From Erythrobacter litoralis (lineage in GTDB: Bacteria; Pseudomonadota; Alphaproteobacteria; Sphingomonadales; Sphingomonadaceae): a stretch of 64,000 bases of DNA. Below, one piece after another: positions 9,301 to 18,388 of the stretch. The stretch is from positions 1 through 64,000 of the forward strand of contig NZ_SOSI01000007.1 in NCBI RefSeq assembly GCF_029760855.1, in the 5' to 3' direction. Numbering within the stretch: position 1 is the first letter of the stretch; the number at the start of each line of letters is the position of its first letter. The translations under genes and the position numbers were made by a program. The notes below the pieces were generated by a model, which was not told where the DNA came from, did no database searches, and saw nothing but the letters and a program-made list of their open reading frames with translations.

Positions 9301-10887
9301 ATGGATGAATTCGATATCGTCGTGATCGGCGGCGGAAGCGCCGGCAGCGCCGTGGCCGGACGGCTGGCGCAAGCGGGAAGGAGCGTGTGCCTCCTCGAAG
9401 CCGGCGGACGCAACACCGGCACGAAGATCACCATGCCCGGGATGCTCGCCATCCCGAACCCCGGTTCGAACTACATGTTCGAGACCGTGCCGCAAAAGGG
9501 TCTGAACGGCAGGCAGGGCTATCAGCCGCGCGGCAGGGGCCTTGGCGGCTCGTCGGCCATCAATGCGATGATCTATATCCGCGGCAATCGTTGGGATTAC
9601 GACAATTGGGCCGCGCTCGGCTGCCACGGCTGGGCCTATGATGACGTCCTGCCCTATTTCAAGAAGTCCGAGCGCAACGTACGCGGCGGCGACGAATATC
9701 ACGGCGCTGAAGGGCCGCTCTGGGTGTCGGACCAGAAATATCTCAATCCCGGCAGCTATGCCTTCGTCGAGGCCGCCGCGCAGCTCCAATTGCCGCGCAA
9801 CGACGATTTCAACGACGACACCCAGGAAGGTTTCGGGATCTATCAGGTGACGCAGAAGGACGGCGAACGCTGGTCCGCTTCACGCGCCTATGTCGAACCC
9901 TTGCGCAAGTCGCATTTCCTCGATGTCCGCATCGGGGTGACCGTTCAGAAGATCGAAGTCGAAGACGGCCGCGCAACCGGCGTGACCTATTCCGCCGGAA
10001 ACCGCAGCCGCACAGTCACCGCACGAAGCGGTGTGGTGCTTTCCGCGGGGGCATTCAATTCGCCGCAAATCCTTATGCTTTCGGGTATCGGACCCGCATC
10101 GCATTTGAAGGAACACGGCATCGAGCCGCTGGTCGACAAGCCGGCGGTCGGCGCCGACCTGCAGGACCATATCGATTACGTCTCGAGCTGGAAGACCGAG
10201 AGCAAGGACTTCATCGGCAATTCGCTGTCCGGCACGGTTAAGATGGCAAGGGCCATGCTCGAACACCGTCGCAGCAAAACGGGCGTCATGACCACGCCCT
10301 ATGCCGAGGCGGGCGGTTTCTGGAAGGTGATGGACGATGCCCCAGCGCCCGACGTGCAATGGCATTTCGTCCCCGCCATGCTGGAGAACCATGGCCGAAC
10401 CAGCGTGAAAGGCCATGGCTTCTCGCTGCATGCCTGCGTGCTGCGCCCGGAAAGCCGCGGAACCGTGCGGCTCGACAGCCGCGATGCAAGCCACGCGCCC
10501 CGGATCGACCCCAATTTCCTAGACGACGAGCGCGACATGGCGGTGCTCCGCAAAGGCGTGCGCTTCTCGCACCGGATTGCCTCTTCGCCGTCACTCGCGC
10601 GGTACGAGCCGCAGGATCGCTATCCGATCGATCTCGACGACGATGCCCAGCTCGACGAACTGATCCGCAACCGTGCGGACACCGTCTACCATCCTGTCGG
10701 CACGTGCCGCATGGGATCCGACGATGCGGCAGTGGTGGATACTCGCCTCAAGTCGGGGGACGTCGAGGGGCTGTGGGTCGCCGATGCCAGCATCATGCCG
10801 CGCCTCGTATCAGGCAACACGAATGCGCCCAGCATCATGATCGGCGAACGCTGCGCCGATTTCGTGAAGGCGCACCTCGCGGCCTGA
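9301..10887 (+). CDS. GMC-family FAD-dependent alcohol/choline dehydrogenase
   Basis: This 528-aa flavoprotein starts with the FAD-binding dinucleotide fold (GGGSAGSAVAG, residues 10-20, then LLEAGG), has the GMC signature GLGGSSAINAMIYIRG, and ends with the catalytic-region YHPVGTCRMG and NTNAPSIMIGERCADF. It oxidises a primary alcohol such as choline or a long-chain or cyclic alcohol; which one cannot be told. No betB or betI is adjacent, so a choline role is not supported by context. A GGAG ribosome site precedes the ATG. Confidence 0.92.
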   Translation: MDEFDIVVIGGGSAGSAVAGRLAQAGRSVCLLEAGGRNTGTKITMPGMLAIPNPGSNYMFETVPQKGLNGRQGYQPRGRGLGGSSAINAMIYIRGNRWDYDNWAALGCHGWAYDDVLPYFKKSERNVRGGDEYHGAEGPLWVSDQKYLNPGSYAFVEAAAQLQLPRNDDFNDDTQEGFGIYQVTQKDGERWSASRAYVEPLRKSHFLDVRIGVTVQKIEVEDGRATGVTYSAGNRSRTVTARSGVVLSAGAFNSPQILMLSGIGPASHLKEHGIEPLVDKPAVGADLQDHIDYVSSWKTESKDFIGNSLSGTVKMARAMLEHRRSKTGVMTTPYAEAGGFWKVMDDAPAPDVQWHFVPAMLENHGRTSVKGHGFSLHACVLRPESRGTVRLDSRDASHAPRIDPNFLDDERDMAVLRKGVRFSHRIASSPSLARYEPQDRYPIDLDDDAQLDELIRNRADTVYHPVGTCRMGSDDAAVVDTRLKSGDVEGLWVADASIMPRLVSGNTNAPSIMIGERCADFVKAHLAA

Positions 10888-10892
10888 TCGAC

Positions 10893-10927
10893 AAAAAAGG
10901 GGCCGAAGCTTTCTCGCTCCGGCCCTT
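10893..10927 (-). terminator. Rho-independent terminator after amtB
   Basis: On the minus strand a GGGCCG/CGGCCC stem is extended by AGC/GCT across one mismatch and is followed by six T residues. It lies about 80 bp past the amtB stop and 6 bp past the convergent GMC gene, whose strand lacks a T-run, so it mainly serves glnK-amtB. Confidence 0.85.
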
Positions 10928-11006
10928 GAAAGGCGTTGTTCGCAGGAGGAACAAGGGTTGGCGGCGGCACCGGGAGAGGAGAGAAAGGCGCCGCCGCCGA
11001 ACTGGT

Positions 11007-12377
11007 TCAGTTGTAGGCGCGCTCCCCGTGTTCGGAGATGTCGAGGCCGTTGACCTCTTCTTCTTCCGAAACACGCAGCCCGGTGAGAAGCTTGGCGACG
11101 AAGCCGGCAATGACAGTGCCGATTGCGGCCCAGACGATCGTAACGACCACGCCTTCGCCCTGAATAATGAATTGGGCGAGCGTTCCGGTCGATCCGTCGC
11201 CCGGTCCGCCGAGCCACGGCTGGTAGACGATGGCAGTGCCCAGCGCGCCGACGATACCGCCAACGCCGTGGATGCCGAATGCGTCGAGACTATCGTCGTA
11301 GCCGAACTTCGCCTTCGCCTTGGCGACCATGAAGTAGCACACCAGCGAAGCGACGATGCCCAGCAGGATTGCTCCGAACGGGCCGCTATTGCCCGCCGCA
11401 GGTGTCACCGCGACGAGGCCGGCAATGACGCCCGAGCAGAAGCCCAGCGCGCTCCCCTTGTGACCGGCGAGTCGTTCCAGCACCATCCAGGTCAACGCAC
11501 CCGCTGCCGTGGCGACGAAGGTGTTGATCATGGCAAGGCCCGCAACACCGTCCGCCTCCAGTTCGGATCCGGCGTTGAAGCCGAACCAGCCCACCCACAG
11601 AAGGCCGGTGCCGATCATGGTCATCACAAGGCTGTGCGGCGGCATCGGTTCGGCCGGATAGCCACGCCGCTTGCCGAGCATCATGGCAAGGACGAGGCCA
11701 GAGACACCCGCATTGATATGGACAACGGTACCGCCCGCAAAATCGAGCGCGCCGGCATCGAACAGCAAGCCGCCGTCCCACCACACCATGTGGGCGATCG
11801 GGAAATAGACCAGCGTCAGCCAGATCGGCACGAACACCATCACCGCAGTGAACTTCATCCGCTCCGCAGTCGCGCCAAGGATCAGCGCGGCGGTGATGGC
11901 GGCAAAGGTCATCTGGAAGCTGACGAAGACATATTCGCTGATGACTTCATCGCTGAACGTCGCCGCCGTGCTGTCTGCTGTGGTTCCAGTCAGGAACAGG
12001 TTGCCCCAGCTGAAGAAGCTGTTGCCCTCCGGACCGAAAGCGGTCGAATAGCCCCACATCACCCATACCAGCATGGCCAGCGCGGCCGTCGCGCCGACTT
12101 GCGTCAGGGTCGAGAGCATATTCTTGGAGCGGGTCAGGCCACCATAGAACAGTGCAAGGCCCGGCAGGATCATCAAGAGGACGAGAATGGTCGAGGTCAT
12201 CATCCAGGCGTTGTTGCCCGGATTGGCGACGGCGGCTGCCGCCTCGGTGGTCGCGCCGGCGATCGGCGTGCCGACTTCGCCTGCCGCCGTAGCAGCCTCC
12301 TGCGCGAAGGCGGCGGTGGCCGCGATGAAGGAACCGCCGAGCGTTGCCGTAGCGGTAAAGAGATTTCGTGGTGTCAT
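11007..12377 (-). CDS. amtB: ammonium transporter
   Basis: This 456-aa Amt/Rh channel moves ammonium or ammonia across the inner membrane. It has a cleavable signal-like N-terminus (ending AFAQ), about 11 helices and family motifs such as DFAGGTVVHINAGVSGL and GIHGVGGIVGALGT with the pore histidine. The ATG at 12377 is chosen because a GGAGGG ribosome site lies 6 bp upstream; a longer frame from 12398 would overlap glnK and lacks support. It is second in an operon with glnK, whose PII product normally gates it. Confidence 0.96.
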   Translation of the reverse strand: MTPRNLFTATATLGGSFIAATAAFAQEAATAAGEVGTPIAGATTEAAAAVANPGNNAWMMTSTILVLLMILPGLALFYGGLTRSKNMLSTLTQVGATAALAMLVWVMWGYSTAFGPEGNSFFSWGNLFLTGTTADSTAATFSDEVISEYVFVSFQMTFAAITAALILGATAERMKFTAVMVFVPIWLTLVYFPIAHMVWWDGGLLFDAGALDFAGGTVVHINAGVSGLVLAMMLGKRRGYPAEPMPPHSLVMTMIGTGLLWVGWFGFNAGSELEADGVAGLAMINTFVATAAGALTWMVLERLAGHKGSALGFCSGVIAGLVAVTPAAGNSGPFGAILLGIVASLVCYFMVAKAKAKFGYDDSLDAFGIHGVGGIVGALGTAIVYQPWLGGPGDGSTGTLAQFIIQGEGVVVTIVWAAIGTVIAGFVAKLLTGLRVSEEEEVNGLDISEHGERAYN

Positions 12378-12394
12378 GGTGCCCTCCTTGCCGA

Positions 12395-12733
12395 TCACAG
12401 CGCAGTGTCGCCGGTTTCCCCGGTGCGGATGCGGGTTGCGCCCGCGAGGTCGAAGACGAAGATCTTGCCGTCGCCGATCGCTTCGGTGCTGGCGACTTGC
12501 TGGATGGTTTCGACCACCTGCGCTGCCAGGTCGTCGCTCGTAGCGATTTCCAGCTTCACCTTGGGCAGCATGTTGGTCGAGTATTCGGCGCCTCGATAAA
12601 TCTCGGTCTGGCCTTTCTGGCGGCCGAAACCCTTGACCTCGGTGACGGTCATCCCGGCAACGCCGATCCCGCCGAGCGCTTCACGCACCTCGTCGAGCTT
12701 GAACGGCTTGATGACAGCGATGATGAATTTCAT
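12395..12733 (-). CDS. glnK: nitrogen regulatory protein PII, GlnK type
   Basis: The 112-aa length is exactly that of PII proteins. The T-loop carries Tyr51 in RGAEYS, the uridylylation site, and the C-terminal signature EAIGDGKIFV is present. Linkage to amtB 17 bp downstream identifies it as GlnK: it senses nitrogen state through 2-oxoglutarate and ATP and blocks AmtB. The ATG at 12733 has an AAGGGGG ribosome site; the longer frame to 12802 would run into the promoter. Transcription probably starts from the sigma-54 promoter at 12786-12802. Confidence 0.97.
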   Translation of the reverse strand: MKFIIAVIKPFKLDEVREALGGIGVAGMTVTEVKGFGRQKGQTEIYRGAEYSTNMLPKVKLEIATSDDLAAQVVETIQQVASTEAIGDGKIFVFDLAGATRIRTGETGDTAL

Positions 12734-12785
12734 GGCTGAACCCCCTTGTTCCAACGATCCGGGTGTTCCCGGCTTTCGCACCTGC

Positions 12786-12802
12786 AGCAAAAGCCGTGCC
12801 AA
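12786..12802 (-). promoter_or_regulatory. sigma-54 (-24/-12) promoter of glnK-amtB
   Basis: On the minus strand the sequence reads TTGGCACGGCTTTTGCT. This matches the RpoN consensus TGGCAC-N5-TTGCW at every conserved position, including the GG and GC dinucleotides with correct spacing. It lies 53-69 bp upstream of the glnK ATG, leaving a leader of about 40 nt. NtrC-dependent activation under nitrogen limitation is the known regime for this operon type. Confidence 0.88.
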
Positions 12803-12864
12803 TATGTTACCGAAGGATTACCGAGGGCGACGAAGGGGGCTTGCGCCGATTTATTGCCTGTTTT

Positions 12865-13578
12865 TTAAGCAGCTGCCGCGCTTTTGTGCAGGTTCAATGT
12901 CGCCACAACAGGCAAATGGTCGCTCGCTACGGCAGACAATGCGGTGTGATGCGTGTGCGCGTCGACGCAGGTCCAGTGCGGCGTCGTGCATATACGGTCG
13001 AGATTGGCGATCGGTCTGCGGCTGGGATAACTGCGCCCAGGTGTTATGACGTTCCAGCCTTTGCTAAATTCGCGCATCGCGCCCGTTGCGCGGCCCCATT
13101 GGTTGAAATCCCCCATCAGGACGGTGGGCAGATCGCGACGACAGGTATTTACCACGTCGATGAGCGAGCGGATCTGATCGCGCCGCCGCAGCCCGGACAG
13201 GTCGAGATGCGTCCCGATTATGCGGATGCGTGTGCCCTCAACGGTAATTTCACCGCACGCCGCGCCGCGCGGCTCCAACGTCGGCAAATCGAGCGGTTCG
13301 CCCTCATGCACATCGTACCTACGGCGAACCAGCAACGCATTGCCATGCCAGCCGATGCTGCGCGGCCGCTTGGCAACCTTGACCAGACGCCACGGACTGT
13401 CGTCGATATCCTTGCGCGAAAGCGTCGTTTCACGCGCGCCGATCCGGCGGTCGACTTCCTGCAACGCGATGATGTCGGCATCGATTTCGTGCAGCACCGC
13501 CATGATCCGCTCCGGATCGCGGCGGCGGTCCATTCCGACGGATTTGTGAATGTTATAACTGGCAAAGGTGATCGGCAC
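12865..13578 (-). CDS. endonuclease/exonuclease/phosphatase family protein
   Basis: This 237-aa protein has the EEP fold motifs in order: SYNIHK (N-terminal Asn), IALQEVD (metal-binding Glu), GTHLDLSG, MGDFNQW and the C-terminal SDHLPVVA with the catalytic Asp-His. These are the residues of DNase I/ExoIII-type phosphodiesterases. It has no signal peptide and probably acts in the cytoplasm on nucleic acid or a phosphoester. The apparent start is a GTG at 13578 without a clear ribosome site. It follows the alpha/beta hydrolase gene by 43 bp. Confidence 0.88.
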   Translation of the reverse strand: MPITFASYNIHKSVGMDRRRDPERIMAVLHEIDADIIALQEVDRRIGARETTLSRKDIDDSPWRLVKVAKRPRSIGWHGNALLVRRRYDVHEGEPLDLPTLEPRGAACGEITVEGTRIRIIGTHLDLSGLRRRDQIRSLIDVVNTCRRDLPTVLMGDFNQWGRATGAMREFSKGWNVITPGRSYPSRRPIANLDRICTTPHWTCVDAHTHHTALSAVASDHLPVVATLNLHKSAAAA

Positions 13579-13621
13579 GCAGCATTCAATGCGCGAGCGG
13601 CCAGCTATGTTTCGCCGCGGC

Positions 13622-14503
13622 CTAGAGAAAATCTCTCAGGGTCGCCATGAAGCGGTCGAACTGATCGTGATGAAGCCAGTGCCCGGCATTCTCGAACTCG
13701 ATCACTTCGGCAGTCGAGAAATGCTCCAGCCGCCCGTCGCCCTCCGGATTCGAAGCCCAACTATCGGCACCGTAAAGGAGCAGGGTCGGCGCGGTGATCG
13801 CAGCCCACATCTGATGCAGAAATTCGTCCGCCACATCCTCCACGGACCAGACGTTCAGATGCGGATCGAACTTCCAGCTATAGGTGCCGTCCTCGTTCTT
13901 GTTGACGCCGTGGACGGTAAGGTGCCGCGCCTGCGCTTCGGTGAGGTAGCTGTTTTCCTCGATCATCCGGCGGAATGCCGCCTCGATACTTTCGTATTTG
14001 CGCGGACTGCGCGCCGAGGCACCCCGCTTCTTCCCGATCCATTCCGCCATCCGCTCGGGATAGGGGGTCTCGCGCTGTTCCGCCTGCCGCTTCGGACTGG
14101 GACCGAGCCCCTCGATGGCGACCAGTTTGCGCACCTGATCGGGGAATACGCCGGCATAGCGTAGCGCGACATTGCCACCCATCGAATGGCTGACGATCGT
14201 CACCGGCCCCCGGCCGAGCTGATGCACGAACTGCGCGAGATCGTAGACCATGTCCGAGACCTGGTAATTGCCGTCGTTCACCCAGTCGCTGTCACCATGG
14301 CCGCGATGGTCGAACGCGGTAACGTGCCAGTCGTCGCACAGGCTTTCTGCGACCCAGTCCCAGCTGCGCGCATGATCGCGCCCGCCATGGACGAGGACGA
14401 GCGGCGGCTTTTCTCTGCCGCTGTCGTCCTTCTTGCCCCAATCGAGATAGTTGAGGCGCAGGCGCTGAGAAATGAAGGTTTGCGAGGTAGGGCCGTTGAG
14501 CAT
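13622..14503 (-). CDS. alpha/beta hydrolase
   Basis: This 293-aa protein has the alpha/beta hydrolase core: LVHGGRDHARSWD (oxyanion hole), TAFDHRGHGDSD, the nucleophile elbow SHSMGG, and a late His in GHWLHHDQ. The family covers esterases, epoxide hydrolases and C-C hydrolases, and nothing here selects among them. It lies between prfC and the EEP nuclease on the same strand with short gaps. Confidence 0.9.
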   Translation of the reverse strand: MLNGPTSQTFISQRLRLNYLDWGKKDDSGREKPPLVLVHGGRDHARSWDWVAESLCDDWHVTAFDHRGHGDSDWVNDGNYQVSDMVYDLAQFVHQLGRGPVTIVSHSMGGNVALRYAGVFPDQVRKLVAIEGLGPSPKRQAEQRETPYPERMAEWIGKKRGASARSPRKYESIEAAFRRMIEENSYLTEAQARHLTVHGVNKNEDGTYSWKFDPHLNVWSVEDVADEFLHQMWAAITAPTLLLYGADSWASNPEGDGRLEHFSTAEVIEFENAGHWLHHDQFDRFMATLRDFL

Positions 14504-14548
14504 GCGGTCATGTGCCGCGACTAAAAGCCCTCGGCAAGCCCTGTCGGC

Positions 14549-16123
14549 CTAACGCTCCTTGGTGGCCGAGAAAGTCAGCTCGGGATTCTTTTCCTGCTGA
14601 TAGCTGACGTCCCACGGGCTTTTCGCCATAAAGACGAGATCGCCGTCGCGGTCGCGCGCGAGATTGGCGCGGTTGAAGCTTTCGAATTCGTCCAGCGCCT
14701 TGTCGTCGCCCTTCAGCCAGCGCGCGGTCGCGAAGGGCGACGGCTCGAGTGCCGCTTCCACCTTGTATTCCGCCGACAGCCGCGAGATCAGCACTTCAAG
14801 CTGCAACTGGCCGACCACGCCCACGATATGCTGCGCGCCGATCTCCGGGTAGAACACTTGGATCACGCCTTCCTCGGAAAGATCGTCGAGCGCTTTCCTG
14901 AGCTGCTTGGTCTTGGTCGGATCCTTCAGTTGGACGCGGCGCAAGATTTCCGGTGCGAAGTTCGGCAGGCCGGTAAAGCGCACCTCGTTCTTCTCGCTCA
15001 GCGTATCGCCGACACGCAGTGTGCCGTGATTGGGAATGCCGATGATATCGCCCGGCAAAGCGGTGTCTGCGATCTCGCGATCCTGCGCGAAAAACAGGAT
15101 CGGCGAATGCACCGCGATCGGTTTCCCGAGCCCGCTAGGGGTCAACTTCATGCCGCGTTTGAACGTGCCGGAGACCTGCCGCATGAAAGCGATCCGGTCG
15201 CGGTGATTGGGGTCCATGTTCGCCTGGACCTTGAAGATGAAGCCGGTCACCTCATCGTGGCTCGGCGCGATTTCGCCCTCGTCCGCCGGTTGGGGGCGCG
15301 GCGGCGGCGCGTATTTCGCGATCGCGTCGATGATCGTCTCCACCCCGAATTCCTTCAGTGCGCTGCCGAAATAGACAGGCGTGAGATCGCCGTTGCGATA
15401 AGCCTCGTAATTGAAGGCGGGATATCCCTCGCGCGCCAGCAAACCGTTTTCGGCGATCCGCTCGACCCCATCGCTTGAAAGATGCTCGGCAAGCGCGGGA
15501 TCCTCCGGCCCTTCGACCTTCACGGTCTTTCCGCGAAATTCCTTGCCGTCGCCTTCGGGAAGATACAGTTCGTTCTCCTCGAAATCGTAAACGCCCTCGA
15601 ACAGCCCGCCCATGCCGACCGGCCAGCTCATCGGCGCGGTATCGAGGGCGAGCTTTTCAGCGATCTCGTCCAGCAGTTCGAACGGATCGCGCCCCTCGCG
15701 GTCGATCTTGTTGATGAGCGTGATGATGGGCACACTGCGGAGGCGGCACACTTCGAACAGTTTGAGCGTTTGCGCCTCGATACCGGCCGCCGCATCCAGC
15801 ACCATGATTGCCGAATCGACCGCGGTCAGCGTGCGATACGTATCTTCCGAAAAGTCCTCGTGCCCCGGCGTGTCGAGCAGGTTGAAGGTAATCCCGTCCC
15901 GCTCGAACGTCATCACGCTGGAGGTGACGGAAATGCCGCGCTGCTGCTCGATCTTCATCCAGTCGCTGCGCGCCCGCCGTGCCTGCCCACGCGCCTTCAC
16001 CTCGCCCGCAAGGTGGATCGCCCCGCCGCGCAGCAACAGCTTTTCGGTCAGCGTCGTCTTACCCGCATCGGGGTGAGAGATGATCGCGAATGTACGGCGG
16101 GACTGGGCGCTATCGGACGACAT
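14549..16123 (-). CDS. prfC: peptide chain release factor 3
   Basis: RF3 is a translational GTPase that removes RF1/RF2 from the ribosome. The 524-aa length is typical. The P-loop HPDAGKTT (residues 17-24), DTPGHEDFSEDTYR, NKIDREGRDP and the QQRGISVTSSV switch region are all RF3-like rather than EF-G. The ATG at 16123 fits the family start. Confidence 0.97.
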   Translation of the reverse strand: MSSDSAQSRRTFAIISHPDAGKTTLTEKLLLRGGAIHLAGEVKARGQARRARSDWMKIEQQRGISVTSSVMTFERDGITFNLLDTPGHEDFSEDTYRTLTAVDSAIMVLDAAAGIEAQTLKLFEVCRLRSVPIITLINKIDREGRDPFELLDEIAEKLALDTAPMSWPVGMGGLFEGVYDFEENELYLPEGDGKEFRGKTVKVEGPEDPALAEHLSSDGVERIAENGLLAREGYPAFNYEAYRNGDLTPVYFGSALKEFGVETIIDAIAKYAPPPRPQPADEGEIAPSHDEVTGFIFKVQANMDPNHRDRIAFMRQVSGTFKRGMKLTPSGLGKPIAVHSPILFFAQDREIADTALPGDIIGIPNHGTLRVGDTLSEKNEVRFTGLPNFAPEILRRVQLKDPTKTKQLRKALDDLSEEGVIQVFYPEIGAQHIVGVVGQLQLEVLISRLSAEYKVEAALEPSPFATARWLKGDDKALDEFESFNRANLARDRDGDLVFMAKSPWDVSYQQEKNPELTFSATKER

Positions 16124-16275
16124 GGTGGCGAGCGCCTAGCGGCAGCCACGCCGCGCGTCCACAAGACCTGTTCGCGCGAGAGCGGTTTTGCATGAGGGCT
16201 ACTCTTCGCGTTTGCCCGCGAACCATTTTTTAAGACGGACGCCAACACAATGTCATGACATCGAGGGGGATCGAT

Positions 16276-16932
16276 ATGTGGCATACGATTTTAAAAATTC
16301 GTCTTCTGTTCGGTCTTGTTCCGGCACTGGCCGTCGTTCTTTGGGCAGGGATCGATAGCGGCGAAACCTATTACGAAAAATCGCCCGAAGAGATCCGGCG
16401 CGCGATCGCCTCGGCCTATCTGCCGGTCCATATCCTGGGCGATACCGTAAAGCGCAGCCGCGTGACGCAGCCTGCAGATGGCACGGTCGTGACCGCGCTA
16501 TTGGACGAAAACGACGTCGAACTGATGCGTTTCGTCACGACGGTAACCCCCGACGATACAGGGGCGACCGTGAAGACCGACGTCGTCCAACCTGAAGGCA
16601 AACATGCCGAACGGGCTCACAAGGCGATGAAGGAGCAAACCTTCGCGATGTCGCTTCTGGAAGTTCTGGCAGAGGAGCATGTTGCCGCCGCGATAGAAGG
16701 CCGACCCTTCGACATGCTCGCGTTCAATCCGACGGCCAAGGCACTTGCCGGGCCGATGGGCATGGCACAGGACTTCGACGAAATTAACCGATTGGCCGCC
16801 GAGGACGCGGCTTACATGCAGGACGAAGCTTTCCGCGAACAATACGGTGACGATTGGGGGACCACAACGCCATCGAAGCGCGATGGTTGGGGAACCGAAA
16901 AGGCTGCTAAAACGGACGGTTGGGGCGACTGA
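16276..16932 (+). CDS. unknown membrane-anchored protein with C-terminal DxWG repeats
   Basis: I do not recognise this 218-aa protein. One hydrophobic segment (residues about 5-24, IRLLFGLVPALAVVLWAG) is followed by a soluble domain with many acidic residues, and the C-terminus has three spaced tryptophan-glycine motifs (DDWG, DGWG, DGWG). The ATG at 16276 has a GAGGGG ribosome site 5 bp away and is preferred over 16255. It is divergent from prfC across 152 bp. By topology it would sit in the inner membrane with most of the protein in the periplasm. Confidence 0.75.
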   Translation: MWHTILKIRLLFGLVPALAVVLWAGIDSGETYYEKSPEEIRRAIASAYLPVHILGDTVKRSRVTQPADGTVVTALLDENDVELMRFVTTVTPDDTGATVKTDVVQPEGKHAERAHKAMKEQTFAMSLLEVLAEEHVAAAIEGRPFDMLAFNPTAKALAGPMGMAQDFDEINRLAAEDAAYMQDEAFREQYGDDWGTTTPSKRDGWGTEKAAKTDGWGD

Positions 16933-16998
16933 CAACCAGCCGCCCATCCTTCCATTCCGTCACAGGGACGATTAGCTTTGTTCGCGGTTCGACCGGGT

Positions 16999-17538
16999 TC
17001 AGCGCAAATGCGCAGTGAGCATCCACAATTGCTTGTCGATCATGCGCGAGGCGTCGATCAGGACGTCCTGCGAGGAAGGATCGCTGTCACCGGTCGCTTC
17101 AATACGCTGGTTGATGCGGTCGGATACGGCCTTGTACTGCGAGGCCAGTTGCCGGACGGACTCGATGCCGTTCAGCTCGGCGACCGGAGGTTCAGGCAGA
17201 CGCGATTGCTGGGCGGACGCGGTGAGCCGCCCGTCCGCCGGCGATCCGAGCGCACGCATACGTTCCGCCGTCACGTCGAACATGCCGTTTTGTGCCTGGT
17301 AGAACTCTCCCAGCATCTCGTGAAGCTGGTAGAAGTTCGGCCCGACGAGGTTCCAGTGCATCTGGTGCGTCGCCTGCGACAAGGCGATCAGATCGTATGT
17401 CGTCGCTTGAAGTGCATCAATGGACGCCTGACGGTCACCTGCATCGTGCGCAGCAAAATTTTGCGGTGCTGCATTTTGTGCAAAGACCGGCGTGGTAATG
17501 AGCGCAAGCGGAAGGACCGCAGCTGCGAACTTTTTCAT
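16999..17538 (-). CDS. exported Dps/ferritin-like protein
   Basis: The 179-aa protein has a cleavable signal peptide (MKKFAAAVLPLALITTPVFA) ahead of a Dps domain. Ferroxidase-site spacing matches Dps exactly: His61, His73, position 77, Asp88 and Glu92, but position 77 is Gly where Dps has Asp, with Glu78 next to it. Dps normally protects DNA and stores iron in the cytoplasm; a signal peptide moves this one to the periplasm, where iron sequestration or peroxide detoxification is more likely. The neighbouring genes do not indicate a partner. Confidence 0.87.
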   Translation of the reverse strand: MKKFAAAVLPLALITTPVFAQNAAPQNFAAHDAGDRQASIDALQATTYDLIALSQATHQMHWNLVGPNFYQLHEMLGEFYQAQNGMFDVTAERMRALGSPADGRLTASAQQSRLPEPPVAELNGIESVRQLASQYKAVSDRINQRIEATGDSDPSSQDVLIDASRMIDKQLWMLTAHLR

Positions 17539-17644
17539 CGTTATCCCTTTCGGATCATCTCCGTCCGGTAATAAAACGCGAAGAGATTGGACAGCGTTCC
17601 GGATCTGGGTCGCTAGATGCGCAAGACGGTTTCGCGACAGTGAC

Positions 17645-18388
17645 CTATGTTCGCGCCACCCGAAACCCCGCGAAATCCTGGCTTACCGGCATCAGTTCCA
17701 AACGGTTGATGTTGAGGTGCGATGGCAGTTCGGCGATCCACAGGATAGTGTTCGCGATATCTTCGCCCGTCATCGGGTCTGCGCCGCGATAGAGATCGTC
17801 ACTGGCCTCTTGGCTGCCGGTGCGGACCTTGGTGAATTCGGTCTCGACCATGCCTGGCTCGATGCTCGTCACGCGCACGCCGGTGCCGTGAAGATCAGCC
17901 CGTAGCGCCAGTGTGAAGTGGTTGGCAAAGGCCTTGCTGCCGGCATAGACGTTCCCGCCAGGATAAACGTAGCTGCCCGCGACCGACCCGATCGTAACAA
18001 TCGCGCCTTTGCGCTCGATCAGGCCGGGCAGCAGCTTGCGCGTAAGGCGGACCATGGCGGTCACGTTGGTGTCGATCATGGTCTGCCAGTCGTCGAGATC
18101 GGCATCCTGCGCGGGCGAGAGACCCTGCGCGAGGCCGGCATTGTTAACAAGCAGATCGATGCCGCGAAAGTCTTTGGGCAAAGCCTCCAGCGCTTCGTCC
18201 ATCGCCGTGTTGTCGCGTACGTCGAACACTGCCGGGTGGACCTTGTCTTCGCCCAGTTCGGAGACCAGCGCATCGAGCCGCTCCTTACGCCGCCCTGTGG
18301 CGACACAGCGCCAGCCGTTCGCAGCAAGTCCCCGAACCGTCGCCTCACCGATCCCGGCCGTTGCGCCGGTTACGAATGCCGTTTTCAT
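17645..18388 (-). CDS. NADP-dependent 3-hydroxy acid dehydrogenase, YdfG type (SDR)
   Basis: This 247-aa classical short-chain dehydrogenase shows TGATAGIG, an NNAG motif, a catalytic Ser in IGSVAGSYVYPGG, YAGSK and the family-specific C-terminal block PSHLNINRLELMPVSQ. That ending is typical of YdfG, which oxidises serine, allo-threonine and 3-hydroxypropionate and can reduce malonic semialdehyde. It overlaps pheT by 4 bp and is probably cotranscribed with pheST. Confidence 0.85.
   Translation of the reverse strand: MKTAFVTGATAGIGEATVRGLAANGWRCVATGRRKERLDALVSELGEDKVHPAVFDVRDNTAMDEALEALPKDFRGIDLLVNNAGLAQGLSPAQDADLDDWQTMIDTNVTAMVRLTRKLLPGLIERKGAIVTIGSVAGSYVYPGGNVYAGSKAFANHFTLALRADLHGTGVRVTSIEPGMVETEFTKVRTGSQEASDDLYRGADPMTGEDIANTILWIAELPSHLNINRLELMPVSQDFAGFRVART

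Noticed and set aside
10893-10927. Terminator for the GMC dehydrogenase on the plus strand
   Set aside because: The hairpin has its T-run only on the minus strand; on the plus strand the stem is followed by gaaagg.
10359-12599. A 746-aa plus-strand open frame through the GMC gene end and amtB
   Set aside because: It crosses a terminator and two well-supported genes and has the Arg-rich composition of a shadow frame.
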